54,813 nt of DNA. Source: Candidatus Omnitrophota bacterium. Its GTDB lineage: Bacteria > Omnitrophota > Gorgyraeia > 2-01-FULL-45-10. Each line of letters opens with the position of its first letter. The first letter of the stretch is position 1. Below, in pieces: positions 8,040 to 17,017 of the stretch. Position numbers and translations under genes: made by a program. The stretch is from contig JAUYOL010000036.1 in NCBI GenBank assembly GCA_030695905.1, forward strand, positions 1 to 54,813, written 5' to 3'. Under the pieces are notes generated by a model. It was given only the letters and a program-made list of their open reading frames with translations. It made no database searches and was not told the origin of the DNA.

Positions 8040-8773
8040 AACGAGAACCTTACTATTAGTATAATTGCGCAAACCGGTAATATCATAATACTTATGACCT
8101 GGGCTATCGTAAGGCCGATAAATATTTTGGGATTATCCCCTCTTAAAAATTCGATCAAAAATCTCGATAAGGAATAAAGCATCGCGTATCCTAAAAATAT
8201 CTCTCCTTTGAAATGGCGCGACTTCTGCCATCTCCTCAAGACCAGGAATACTATAAGCATAGTAATCGATTCATAAATTTGAGCCGGATGCCTTAATATA
8301 GGTTCCTGGGGAAAGATCACGCCAAGCGGATAATCTTTGTGCGCGGGAATCCCATAACAACAGCCGTTTAGAAAACAGCCTATCCTTCCTATGGATTGCG
8401 CCAGCGCCATAAAAGGCGCCAATAGGTCCGCGCCGTCCCAGAAATTTATATTATTCTTTTTTACGAATACTATCCCGACTAAGATACCTATCAAAAAACC
8501 TCCATACCAGACAAGCCCGCCTTTTGTAAGATTTATTATCTCGATCGGATTCGCTATATAATATCTAAAATTCATCAGCACAAAAAATAGTCTCGCGCCT
8601 ATAAGACCGCCGATCAGTATCACGATACCAAAGTCTACTATTTTGTCCTTGTCGATATTGAAGCGCGGCGCCTCTCTATATGAAAGCAGTATCGCCACCG
8701 CAAAGGCCAACGCGACCATCAGGCCGTATGAGTAAATATACAGTGGTCCTATCTTCGCTAATACAGGGTGCAT
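8009..8773 (-). CDS. lgt: Prolipoprotein diacylglyceryl transferase
   Basis: Lgt moves diacylglycerol from phosphatidylglycerol to the lipobox cysteine of prelipoproteins, the first step of lipoprotein maturation. The 254-residue protein has about seven membrane segments. The Lgt signature is present as GRIGCFLNGCCYG (near residue 130), followed by LRHPAQIYES and the conserved RFLIEFLRGDN. The first residues, MHPVLAKIGPLYIYSYG, match the usual Lgt start. It lies 5 bases after xerC in the same run of genes. Confidence 0.96.
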   Translation of the reverse strand: MHPVLAKIGPLYIYSYGLMVALAFAVAILLSYREAPRFNIDKDKIVDFGIVILIGGLIGARLFFVLMNFRYYIANPIEIINLTKGGLVWYGGFLIGILVGIVFVKKNNINFWDGADLLAPFMALAQSIGRIGCFLNGCCYGIPAHKDYPLGVIFPQEPILRHPAQIYESITMLIVFLVLRRWQKSRHFKGEIFLGYAMLYSLSRFLIEFLRGDNPKIFIGLTIAQVISIMILPVCAIILIVRFSLWKKNSSRSA

Positions 8774-8778
8774 AAAAT

Positions 8779-9648
8779 TTAAGCCCTCGGGTGAGCCTTA
8801 TCGTAAACCGTTTTAAGCCTATCCATTGTTACGTGTGTATATATCTGGGTCGTGGAAAGATTCATGTGGCCCAGCAGCTCCTGAACGCTTCTTAAGTCAG
8901 CGCCTCTATCCAATAGATGCGTAGCGAACGAATGGCGAAATGAATGCGGCGATATCTTCTCTTCTATCGAGCAGGCGTGTATATATTTGTCCAGCATCCT
9001 TCGCACGCTTCTATCCGTAAGCCTGCCGCCGCGGTTATTTAAAAATATCGTGTCTTTATCCTTGTCCTTTTTGCTCTTCTTATCATTATATCTTCTTATA
9101 GAACCCAGCGCTTCGTCGCCGATAGGCACCACTCTCTCTTTTGAGCCCTTGCCGAATACTTTTATTACACCGCTTATAAAATCTACGTCGCCCGAATCAA
9201 GGCCCACCAGCTCGCTTACTCGTATGCCCGTTGAATATAATGTCTCCAAAATGGCTCTGTCTCTTAAGCCGGGCAATGTGCTCGTATCAGGCTTGAGAAT
9301 AACTTTTGTAATCTTGTCTACATCGAGAAACTTAGGAAGTTTTTTATCTAATTTCGGAGAGCTTATAGACGTTATAGGATTTGATTTTATATATCCTTCC
9401 CTGTAGAGAAACCTGAAAAGACTGCGTAAGCTGGCAAGTTTGCGGGCGATAGTTCTCTTGGCGTAATTTTTGGCCCGCATCTCTGCCAAAAATCTTCTTA
9501 ACGCGAGGTGGTCTGTCTGGGCGATGTCCTTATCGGCCAAAAAATCGGCAAACGAGTCAAGGTCTATCGTGTAATTCTTTATTGTATGTTCGGATGCATT
9601 CTTCTCGACTTTTAAATAATTTATAAATTTGTCGATAAACCTTTGCAT
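8779..9648 (-). CDS. xerC: Tyrosine recombinase XerC/XerD
   Basis: Xer recombinases resolve chromosome dimers at dif sites. The 289 residues comprise an N-terminal SAM-like core-binding domain (about 1-85) and a catalytic domain with the expected residues: R in STGIRVSELVGLD, K in VFGKGSKER, HSFRHSFATHLL, GHMNLSTTQIYTHV with the nucleophilic tyrosine. The start shares one base with the topA stop. XerC and XerD are hard to separate by eye; the order dprA-topA-xer resembles the arrangement around xerC in Firmicutes, so xerC is preferred. No dif site was recognised here. Confidence 0.87.
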   Translation of the reverse strand: MQRFIDKFINYLKVEKNASEHTIKNYTIDLDSFADFLADKDIAQTDHLALRRFLAEMRAKNYAKRTIARKLASLRSLFRFLYREGYIKSNPITSISSPKLDKKLPKFLDVDKITKVILKPDTSTLPGLRDRAILETLYSTGIRVSELVGLDSGDVDFISGVIKVFGKGSKERVVPIGDEALGSIRRYNDKKSKKDKDKDTIFLNNRGGRLTDRSVRRMLDKYIHACSIEEKISPHSFRHSFATHLLDRGADLRSVQELLGHMNLSTTQIYTHVTMDRLKTVYDKAHPRA

Positions 9649-11702
9649 CAGACCTCTTCTACCGCTTCTTCTTTTGTCTCTTCCTTGCCGGGCAGCTTCC
9701 TTGCCGTATACCTGCAGGTAGGAAATTTTGTGCAGCCGTAGAATATACCCCGCGTTGAGCGCCTCTCAACAAGTTCCCCTTCGCAACCGGGCGAAGGACA
9801 TTTTACGCCGCTGGTTATCGACCTGGCGTGCTTGCATCTTGGATAGTCCGAACAGCTTAAAAACTTTCCGCGGCGGCCCCACTTTATTACCATAGGCTTG
9901 CCGCAGAGAGTGCATACTTCATTGGTCGGAATAACCTCTTTCTTCACATCCTGCATCGCCACCTTGGCCTTATCCACGGTATGCATGAACGGAGAGTAGA
10001 AACTCTTTAAAAGTATCTTCCAGTCAATTTCGCCTTCCTCTATACCGTCAAGCTCGTCTTCCATCTTCGCGGTAAACTCCACATCGAGAACTTTTGGGAA
10101 ATGCTCCATTAAAAGCCTCGTAACTATGGTTCCGAGTTCTGTCGGTTTTAGATAACCCGATTCGCGCCTTACATAATCGCGCATTACTATCGTCTGCATT
10201 GTCGGCGCGTATGTGGACGGCCTGCCGATACCCAGCTCTTCAAGGGCCTTTACCAAAGAACCGTCCGAATATCTTGGCGGCGGTTTGGTAAAATGCTGGC
10301 TTGGTATAAGCTCCAATAGATCAAGCGGTTCATCTACGGAAAGAAGAGGCATCTTGCCTTCAATCTTTTTTTCCTCTTCCTTTTCCGCGTCGATATCGTA
10401 AAGGACCATATATCCGTCAAAGGCAACCTTCGTAGTAGTCGTCCTGAATAGATATTCCCCTGCTTTTATATCCGCGGATGTCTGGGCGAGAATAGCCTCT
10501 GTCATCTGGCTTGAAATAAACCGGTTCCATATCAATGTGTATAATTTTAGCTGATCAGGCGTCAGATAATCTTTGATATCATTCGGCTCTCTTAGGGGGA
10601 GTGTCGGCCGTGTCGCTTCATGCGCCTCCTGGGCGCTCTTCTTGGATTTGTATACGTTGGGTATGTCAGGATAATATTTTTTGCCGTATTTTTCCAGCAC
10701 ATATTTCTTCGCGTCTTCCTGCGCTTCTTTCGATATCTTTACGGAGTCGGTCCTCATATAAGTGATAAGACCGATGCTGCCCTCGTCGCCTATCTCGACG
10801 CCTTCATAAAGCGTCTGCGCTACATGCATAGTCTTTACGCTGGAGAACCTTAATTTATTGAACGCTTCCTGCTGTAGCTTGCTTGTAGTAAACGGAGGAT
10901 AAGGCTTCTTCCTCTTCTTTGTCTCGCGGATATCACTTACTACGTAATGCTCTTTTTTAAGAATCGCCAGAACTTCTTCGGACTGCGCGTGCTTTTTAAC
11001 ATCTATTGGCTCGCCCTGATACTTTTCAAGCTTCGCTCTGAATTTTTCTTTCGGCGTGTCGCCTTTTCTCTTCAACTCGGCTTCTATATGCCAATACTCC
11101 TCGGGTTTAAATTTATTTATCTCATCCTCGCGTTCCACTATTATCCGCACAGCGACTGACTGAACACGGCCCGCGCTTAAGCCCCTGGAGACCTTTTTCC
11201 ATAATAGCGGGCTTAATGTATATCCTACGAGCCTATCCAAAATCCTTCGCGCCTGTTGGGCGTTAACAAGGTTCATGTCTATGTCGCGCGGATGCTTGAA
11301 GGCGTTGGTTACGGCTTCTTTTGTAATTTCATCGAATGTTACGCGGTAGAATTTGGGCTTAACTTCATCTTTGGACTTGGATTTAGACTTGGCCTTCTTA
11401 TCTTCGGAAAGGACGTTCCTTAAGTGCCAGCTTATAGCCTCACCTTCTCTATCAGGGTCCTGCGCGAGATATACGGCTTCTTTGGACTTGGTGGCTTTTT
11501 TCAGTACGGCAAGGTGTTTTCTTCTCTCTTGAATGACTATGTATTCCGGCTCGAAATTATTCTCTACATCGACACCGATCTTACTCTTGGGCAGGTCTAT
11601 TATGTGACCCATGCTCGCCTCTACCGTATAATCGGGACCCAGAAACTTTTTTATCGTCTTTGACTTTGCGGGAGATTCTACTATTACAAGCTTTTTAGAC
11701 AT
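9648..11702 (-). CDS. topA: DNA topoisomerase I
   Basis: TopA relaxes negative supercoils through a transient phosphotyrosine. The Toprim domain occupies about residues 3-140, with VESPAKSKTI and the metal-binding DPDREGEA (82-89). The active-site tyrosine is Y315 in LITYMRTDS. Two C-terminal zinc-finger modules follow (CTLCGKPMV...CSDYPRC and CPSPGCEG...CTKFPTC). At 684 residues it is shorter than the E. coli enzyme but normal for two fingers. A lysine/serine-rich insertion (about 100-117) within the Toprim region is unusual. It overlaps dprA by 8 bases. Confidence 0.97.
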   Translation of the reverse strand: MSKKLVIVESPAKSKTIKKFLGPDYTVEASMGHIIDLPKSKIGVDVENNFEPEYIVIQERRKHLAVLKKATKSKEAVYLAQDPDREGEAISWHLRNVLSEDKKAKSKSKSKDEVKPKFYRVTFDEITKEAVTNAFKHPRDIDMNLVNAQQARRILDRLVGYTLSPLLWKKVSRGLSAGRVQSVAVRIIVEREDEINKFKPEEYWHIEAELKRKGDTPKEKFRAKLEKYQGEPIDVKKHAQSEEVLAILKKEHYVVSDIRETKKRKKPYPPFTTSKLQQEAFNKLRFSSVKTMHVAQTLYEGVEIGDEGSIGLITYMRTDSVKISKEAQEDAKKYVLEKYGKKYYPDIPNVYKSKKSAQEAHEATRPTLPLREPNDIKDYLTPDQLKLYTLIWNRFISSQMTEAILAQTSADIKAGEYLFRTTTTKVAFDGYMVLYDIDAEKEEEKKIEGKMPLLSVDEPLDLLELIPSQHFTKPPPRYSDGSLVKALEELGIGRPSTYAPTMQTIVMRDYVRRESGYLKPTELGTIVTRLLMEHFPKVLDVEFTAKMEDELDGIEEGEIDWKILLKSFYSPFMHTVDKAKVAMQDVKKEVIPTNEVCTLCGKPMVIKWGRRGKFLSCSDYPRCKHARSITSGVKCPSPGCEGELVERRSTRGIFYGCTKFPTCRYTARKLPGKEETKEEAVEEV

Positions 11703-12606
11703 TGGCCGCCCTCACAAATTGTTTACCCGGTAACTGCTTAATAAGCCTCTTCATCTCCAGGCCGAGCACAACCTTTGATATTATATTCAAAGGCACTTTT
11801 GACTCTTTGACTAAATCGTCTATATACAACGGCTCATCGTTCAGTATCTTATAAACTTTTCTCTCATCATCCGTAAGAGAATTATAGATATAGGATTTTG
11901 TCTTCTTGGCTATCCTGTCATCCATAAGCTCTTTATCTTTACCGGTCACAGGCTCAATATCATGAAGCTGCAGCTCTTCAAATATATCATCCACCGACTG
12001 GATAAGTTTGGCGCCATCCTTTATCAGGTCATGAGTGCCGGCCGATGTAGCCGACGATATCTTTCCGGGCACCGCGAATACTTCGCGCCCCTGTTCAAGC
12101 GCTAAGCCTGCGGTTATCAACGCTCCGGAATTGCGCGCCGCCTCAACAACGACCAGGCCTAAAGACAGGCCGCTTATGATCCTGTTGCGTATCGGAAAGT
12201 TCCTTGGCAGCGGCGTCATGTCGTCTTCGAATTCTGTTATAACCGCGCCGAACTCGGCTATCTGGTCATACAATTTTTTGTTTTCAGGCGGATATATATG
12301 ACCATGCCCGCTTCCCATAACCGCTATGGTCCTGCCTTTAGCCTTCAGGGCTCCTTTATGGGCCGCCGAATCTATCCCGCGCGCCATACCGCTAACCACT
12401 GTAATACCGTGCGACGCAATATCAAAGGCTATTTTTTCAGCCATTTCTAAGCCGTATATCGTGGCGCGGCGTGATCCTACTATCGCTATGGCGTTCGAAT
12501 CATCTTTTTTTAAAGAACCGTTTACATAGAGCTGCGCGGGAGGCCTGTGAATATTTTTTAAATTTTCCGGATATTCAACGTCGTTTATCGAGATATTTAT
12601 AATCAC
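11695..12606 (-). CDS. dprA: DprA/Smf, DNA-processing protein
   Basis: DprA binds incoming single-stranded DNA and loads RecA during natural transformation; it is also kept in many bacteria not known to be competent. The Rossmann-like domain is clear: AIVGSRRATIYG, VVSGMARGIDSAAHKGAL, AVMGSGHGHIYPPEN, FPIRNRIISGLS and EAARNSGALITAGLALEQGR. A C-terminal winged-helix region (about 235-300) is seen in SLTDDERKVYKILND. The N-terminal SAM domain of longer homologues is absent, giving 303 residues. It overlaps asd by 4 bases and topA by 8. Confidence 0.96.
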   Translation of the reverse strand: MIINISINDVEYPENLKNIHRPPAQLYVNGSLKKDDSNAIAIVGSRRATIYGLEMAEKIAFDIASHGITVVSGMARGIDSAAHKGALKAKGRTIAVMGSGHGHIYPPENKKLYDQIAEFGAVITEFEDDMTPLPRNFPIRNRIISGLSLGLVVVEAARNSGALITAGLALEQGREVFAVPGKISSATSAGTHDLIKDGAKLIQSVDDIFEELQLHDIEPVTGKDKELMDDRIAKKTKSYIYNSLTDDERKVYKILNDEPLYIDDLVKESKVPLNIISKVVLGLEMKRLIKQLPGKQFVRAANV

Positions 12607-13607
12607 TTTGCCAAAATTTCCGCTATCTGGATAGCGTTCAATGCCGCGCCCTTGCGAATATTATCGCTGACGACCCACATAGAGATGCCGTTTTTAATCG
12701 ACTCATCCTGGCGTATCCTGCCCACAAAAGTATCATCCTTACCTTCCGCGTAAATAGGCATAGGATAAGATTTATTCTTAGGGTCATCGACCACAGATAC
12801 ACCGGGTGATTTTGACAGGATCTTTCTTACCTCATCGGCCGTGATATGCTTCTCGGTCTCTATATTTACGCTCTCCGAATGCGCGTAGAAGACAGGCACT
12901 CTTACACATGTGGCATTGACTTGTATTGAATCGTCTTCCATTATCTTCTTGGTCTCGTTGACCATCTTTATCTCTTCTTTTGTGTATCCATTATCGAGAA
13001 AGACGTCTATCTGAGGTATTAAATTGAACGCTATAGGATGCGAAAATTCTACGGGTTTTATTTTTTTGCCATCAAGGAAATCTTTCGTCTGGTCGCGAAG
13101 CTCCTGTATCTTCTTCTGGCCCGCCCCTGAGACAGACTGGTAAGTCGTTACGACTATCCTCTTTATCTTCGCTATCTTGTGTATTGGATACAAAGCTACC
13201 ACCATCTGTATGGTGGAACAATTGGGATTAGCTATTATTCCTTTATGCTCTTTTATACGGTGCGCGTTAACTTCCGGAACCACCAAAGGCACATCTTTAT
13301 CCATCCTGTACGCGCTTGTATTATCGACGCATACCGCGCCCGCTTTTACAGCGCTGGGCAAAAATTCCAAGCTCCTGGAAGCCCCGGCGCTCGATAGCAC
13401 TATATCTATATCTTTAAATGAATCGTGGCCAAGCACCTCAACAGGATATAGCTTGCCGTTAAATTTTAATTTCTTACCCTTTGAACGATCCGAGGCAAGA
13501 AGGCGCAAATTTTTTATCGGAAACTTCCGCTGCTGGAGTATATCCAAAAAACAGCTTCCGACCACTCCGGTCGCGCCCATTACCGCTACATTATAAAGCT
13601 TTCCCAT
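12603..13607 (-). CDS. asd: Aspartate-semialdehyde dehydrogenase
   Basis: Asd reduces aspartyl phosphate to aspartate semialdehyde, the branch point for lysine/diaminopimelate, threonine and methionine. The 334-residue protein starts with the NADP-binding VMGATGVVGSCFLDIL and carries the catalytic cysteine C130 in ANPNCSTIQM. SVSGAGQKKIQEL and VRVPVFYAHSE are further family motifs. It follows leuB by 12 bases and overlaps dprA by 4, so it is in the leucine operon. Its diaminopimelate product would also feed wall synthesis. Confidence 0.97.
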   Translation of the reverse strand: MGKLYNVAVMGATGVVGSCFLDILQQRKFPIKNLRLLASDRSKGKKLKFNGKLYPVEVLGHDSFKDIDIVLSSAGASRSLEFLPSAVKAGAVCVDNTSAYRMDKDVPLVVPEVNAHRIKEHKGIIANPNCSTIQMVVALYPIHKIAKIKRIVVTTYQSVSGAGQKKIQELRDQTKDFLDGKKIKPVEFSHPIAFNLIPQIDVFLDNGYTKEEIKMVNETKKIMEDDSIQVNATCVRVPVFYAHSESVNIETEKHITADEVRKILSKSPGVSVVDDPKNKSYPMPIYAEGKDDTFVGRIRQDESIKNGISMWVVSDNIRKGAALNAIQIAEILAK

Positions 13608-13619
13608 CTTCTCTTCCTC

Positions 13620-14681
13620 TTACAAAAACTTTACCACAAGGTCGCCGACTTCCTGAGTCGAATAACCCATCTTGCCAGCCGCGAGGCTTTTTAATTCCGT
13701 CCTGGTTATTTTTATTACGGAATCCTCAATGGCTTTAGCCGCCTCGGTCTGGCCGACATTCTCCAGAAGCATAGCAAGCGCGCATATAGCCGCGAGAGGA
13801 TTTATAACATTTTTGCCTGTATACTTAGGCGCCGAACCGCCTATAGGCTCAAACATCGAAACGCCTTTTGGGTTGACATTGCCGCCCGCCGCTATACCCA
13901 TGCCGCCCTGTATCATAGCGCCCAGGTCAGTAATGATATCCCCGAACATATTGTCAGTGACTATACAATCAAACCACTCCGGATTCTTCACAAACCACAT
14001 GGTAGTCGCGTCAACATGAGCATAATCTGTCTGTATATCAGGGTATTCTTCTTTAACCTCGTTGAAAGTCCTCTGCCAAAGGTCCCAGGCATACGTAAGA
14101 ACGTTCGTCTTACCGCATAACGTCAATTTTTTCCTCTTGTTACGCTTTCTGCAATAGTCGAAGGCATAGCGTACGCATCTCTCAACGCCTTTCCTGGTAT
14201 TGTGCGATATCTGTATCGCGACTTCATTCTTTGTGCCCTTCTTTATAAATTTGCCAAGACCTTTATAAAGGCCTTCGGAGTTTTCTCTTATGACAACAAA
14301 ATCTATATCCTCCGGTTTTTTGTCCTTTATGGGACAAAAGTCGGGGTTATATAATTTTATCGGCCTTAAATTTATATACTGATCAAGACCAAATCTTAAT
14401 TTCAGCAGAAGCCCCTGTTCCAATATGCCGGGTTTAACATCAGGATGGCCTATGGCCCCCAAATATATAGCGTCAAACTTTTTTAAATCTCTGATCTCTT
14501 TGTCGGAAATGATCTTGCCTGTCTTAAGATACCTCTCGCCGCCATAGCTAAACATCGTATTGGCGTATTTGAATCCGAATTTCTTCGACGCGGCCTCCAG
14601 GACTTTCAAGCCTTCCCTTATAACCTCTGGCCCTGTCCCGTCTCCGCCTATTACCGCAATTTTATAAGATCTATTACCCAT
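13620..14681 (-). CDS. leuB: 3-isopropylmalate dehydrogenase (beta-decarboxylating family)
   Basis: This family oxidises and decarboxylates 2R-hydroxyacids; the neighbouring leuC and leuD indicate 3-isopropylmalate as substrate. The 353 residues open with [11 protein letters not shown]. They include the substrate loop [20 protein letters not shown] with its conserved arginines, [11 protein letters not shown], the metal-binding aspartates in [13 protein letters not shown], and the NAD motif [14 protein letters not shown]. The REN(S/T)EG form also occurs in tartrate and homoisocitrate dehydrogenases, so another 2R-hydroxyacid cannot be excluded from sequence alone. Confidence 0.88.
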   Translation of the reverse strand: MGNRSYKIAVIGGDGTGPEVIREGLKVLEAASKKFGFKYANTMFSYGGERYLKTGKIISDKEIRDLKKFDAIYLGAIGHPDVKPGILEQGLLLKLRFGLDQYINLRPIKLYNPDFCPIKDKKPEDIDFVVIRENSEGLYKGLGKFIKKGTKNEVAIQISHNTRKGVERCVRYAFDYCRKRNKRKKLTLCGKTNVLTYAWDLWQRTFNEVKEEYPDIQTDYAHVDATTMWFVKNPEWFDCIVTDNMFGDIITDLGAMIQGGMGIAAGGNVNPKGVSMFEPIGGSAPKYTGKNVINPLAAICALAMLLENVGQTEAAKAIEDSVIKITRTELKSLAAGKMGYSTQEVGDLVVKFL

Positions 14682-14701
14682 CGCTTCTATCCCAACCTCC
14701 T

Positions 14702-15190
14702 CTACTTTGCTTTTTTTATCTGTTCTATAAGTCCGCCCGCCTTTATTATCTTCTGCATAAAGGGCGGATACTTTTCAAACTTGTAATTCTCTTTTCTCGT
14801 TAAATTCCTTATTACGCCTTTCACGGTATCGACCGCAACGGTGTCGCCGGCCTTTATCTTCTTCGATGCCTCTTCGCACTCGACTATCGGAAGACCAATA
14901 TTGATGCTGTTCCTAAAAAATATCCTGGCAAAGTTTTGGGCAATAACACATGCCACACCGGCGGCCTTTATCGCCACGGGAGCGTGCTCTCTTGAAGAGC
15001 CGCAACCGAAATTCTTGCCCGCGACTATAATGTCGCTCGGCTTTACTTTGCCGGCGAAGTCCTTATCTATATGCTCCATGCAATGGCTGGCAAGTTCCTT
15101 TTTATCTGTCGTGTTTAAATATTTAGCCGCTATTATATCATCGGTATTTACGTCCTCGCCGAATTTAAACACTCTTCCCTTGTATGCCAT
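14702..15190 (-). CDS. leuD: 3-isopropylmalate dehydratase small subunit
   Basis: LeuD is the swivel subunit that, with LeuC, isomerises 2- to 3-isopropylmalate. The 162-residue protein starts [20 protein letters not shown], the normal N-terminus, and carries the substrate-binding GSSREHAP motif near residue 55 and [11 protein letters not shown]. An open frame continues 73 codons upstream, but it is antisense-like to the leuC coding region and has no family similarity. The chosen ATG comes one base after the leuC stop, with GGAAGAGG upstream. It is the short archaeal-type form, matching the type of LeuC. Confidence 0.95.
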   Translation of the reverse strand: MAYKGRVFKFGEDVNTDDIIAAKYLNTTDKKELASHCMEHIDKDFAGKVKPSDIIVAGKNFGCGSSREHAPVAIKAAGVACVIAQNFARIFFRNSINIGLPIVECEEASKKIKAGDTVAVDTVKGVIRNLTRKENYKFEKYPPFMQKIIKAGGLIEQIKKAK

Positions 15191-15191
15191 T

Positions 15192-16484
15192 TTATAATAC
15201 CTCTTCCGGATGAGCGATCCGCCCCTTAATCGCGCTGGCGGCCGCAACAGCAGGATTAGAAAGGAACACCTGGCTCGTCGGGTCTCCCATCCTGCCGATA
15301 AAATTCCTGTTTGTCGTGGATATCGCCTTCTCGCCCGCAGCAAGAATCCCGACATGCCCGCCAAGACATGGCCCGCATGTGGGAGTCGAAAACACTCCGC
15401 CCGACTCAATAAATATCTTTGCCAGGCCTTCCCTGACAGCCTCCAAATATACGTGCTGGCTTCCCGGTATTACTATAAGCCTTATATTCGATTTTGCCTT
15501 CTTGCCGCGCAATATCTTTGCGGCGATCCTTAAATCGGAGATCCGGCCATTTGTGCACGAACCTATGACTACCTGATCTATGCCCACATCTTTTAACGCG
15601 CTTACCGGCTTTACGTTGCTTGGCAAGTTCGGGCAGGCCACTAAAGGCTCGAGTTTGCGCGCATCATATTCATATACGGTGGAATATTTGGCGTCAGGGT
15701 CACTGGAATAAAATCTACCCACGGTTTGCCTGGATATGCCATGTTTCTTACCGAGCGCGATGGAATTCTTAACAAATTTTTTAGTTATTTTATCGGGGGC
15801 TATTATACCGTTCTTGCCGCCCGCTTCTATCGCCATGTTGCACATCGACAGCCTGTCGTCCATGGGTAACTCTTCTATCACAGGCCCGCAGAACTCCATC
15901 GACTTATATAACGCGCCATCGACGCCTATCTTGCCTATAATGTGCAATATCAGATCCTTGCCGCCCACCCACTTGCTCAGCCTGCCTGAAAATACAAATT
16001 TTATCGATTCCGGAACTTTAAACCAGCACTCGCCCGTAGCAAACGCCGCCGCGAGATCCGTAGAGCCAATACCTGTAGAAAAAGCGCCAAGCGCGCCGTA
16101 AGTGCATGTATGGGAATCGGCTCCTATTACAAGGTCGCCCGGCAGAACAAGCCCCATCTCGGGAAGCAACACATGCTCTATGCCCATCTTCCCTATTTCA
16201 AAATAATTTTTTATCCCGTATTTTTTAGCAAAATTGGCCATGACCTTGCACTGGTTGGCGCTCTTCATATCTTTGGCGGGAGCAAAATGGTCCGGCACTA
16301 AAGCTATTCTCTTTTTGTCAAATACTTCCTTATACCCAAGGCGCTGGAACTCTTCTATGGCCAGAGGCGCCGTTATATCGTTACCGAGACAAAAATCTAT
16401 CTTGGCTTTTATAAACTCTCCCGGATGGATATCTTTCGCCTTTGTATGCTTTAATAGAATCTTTTCAGTTATTGTATAACCCAT
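15192..16484 (-). CDS. leuC: 3-isopropylmalate dehydratase large subunit
   Basis: LeuC is the aconitase-fold subunit holding a [4Fe-4S] cluster. Cluster cysteines are visible in GSCTNGR (near residue 300) and CGPCLGGH (near 360). Further aconitase motifs are [22 protein letters not shown] and [24 protein letters not shown]. The 430 residues correspond to the short LeuC2/HacA-like type, which can act on isopropylmalate or homoaconitate; leuB and leuD alongside favour leucine synthesis. No 2-isopropylmalate synthase gene lies in the window. Confidence 0.95.
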   Translation of the reverse strand: MGYTITEKILLKHTKAKDIHPGEFIKAKIDFCLGNDITAPLAIEEFQRLGYKEVFDKKRIALVPDHFAPAKDMKSANQCKVMANFAKKYGIKNYFEIGKMGIEHVLLPEMGLVLPGDLVIGADSHTCTYGALGAFSTGIGSTDLAAAFATGECWFKVPESIKFVFSGRLSKWVGGKDLILHIIGKIGVDGALYKSMEFCGPVIEELPMDDRLSMCNMAIEAGGKNGIIAPDKITKKFVKNSIALGKKHGISRQTVGRFYSSDPDAKYSTVYEYDARKLEPLVACPNLPSNVKPVSALKDVGIDQVVIGSCTNGRISDLRIAAKILRGKKAKSNIRLIVIPGSQHVYLEAVREGLAKIFIESGGVFSTPTCGPCLGGHVGILAAGEKAISTTNRNFIGRMGDPTSQVFLSNPAVAAASAIKGRIAHPEEVL

Positions 16485-16487
16485 TTT

Positions 16488-16937
16488 TTATAGTTCCTTT
16501 GCCATCGCTATTTCTTTGCAGCCCGGAAAGTACATGCACCTTATGCACTCGCTCCATATCTTATGGGGCAATTCTTTTTTGTCGACTATGCTGAATCCGA
16601 ATTTTTCAAAAAATTCAGGAATGTATGTGAGGGCAAATACCTTGCGCACCTTAAGGCTTCTTGCGTCCCTAAGGCATTGGGCAAGAAGTTTCGCGCCTAT
16701 GCCTTTGCCAGACTTTGAGCTTGCCACGGCAAGGCTCTTGATTTCAGCGAGATCTTCCCAGTCTATGTGAAGCGCGCAGCATCCGTATATATTATTACCC
16801 TCGCAGTAAACGAAAAAGTCCCTTATGTTCTCATAAAGCTCATTGAGAGATCTGGGGAGCATTCGTTCGCGTTTAGCGTAATAATTAACCAGCTTTTGAA
16901 TCTTCTTTACGTCACTTACCGTAGCTTTTCTTATCAT
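16488..16937 (-). CDS. GNAT N-acetyltransferase, possibly a short N-acetylglutamate synthase
   Basis: A single GNAT domain fills this 149-residue protein. The acetyl-CoA pyrophosphate loop is SKSGKGIGAKLL, and the C-terminal half reads ALTYIPEFFEKFGFSIVDKKELPHKIW. The ending IRCMYFPGCKEIAM resembles stand-alone ArgA-type N-acetylglutamate synthases, which end in a similar cysteine-rich segment. That would make it the first enzyme of arginine synthesis, but no other arg gene is nearby. It is the first gene behind a strong promoter and lies 3 bases before leuC, so it is co-transcribed with the leucine genes. The substrate is inferred, not seen. Confidence 0.72.
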   Translation of the reverse strand: MIRKATVSDVKKIQKLVNYYAKRERMLPRSLNELYENIRDFFVYCEGNNIYGCCALHIDWEDLAEIKSLAVASSKSGKGIGAKLLAQCLRDARSLKVRKVFALTYIPEFFEKFGFSIVDKKELPHKIWSECIRCMYFPGCKEIAMAKEL

Positions 16938-16972
16938 TGTATATGCCCTATTTTTTGGTAATAGAGTGTAAC

Positions 16973-17001
16973 ATTATAGTCTAAAAGGCGGATATTGGCA
17001 A
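16973..17001 (-). promoter_or_regulatory. Strong promoter of the GNAT-leuCDB-asd-dprA-topA run
   Basis: On the minus strand TTGCCA (16996-17001) lies exactly 17 bases before a perfect TATAAT (16973-16978). The predicted start would give a leader of about 30 bases, too short for a leader-peptide attenuator. This is the only clear gap (80 bases) between the HD-GYP gene and the leucine genes. Confidence 0.75.
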
Positions 17002-17017
17002 GGGTATTTTTGTGGGC

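Noticed and set aside
15191-15409. N-terminal extension of leuD by 73 codons
   Set aside because: It lies wholly over the leuC end in another frame, is arginine-rich without family similarity, and the internal ATG fits the LeuD start and follows leuC by one base.
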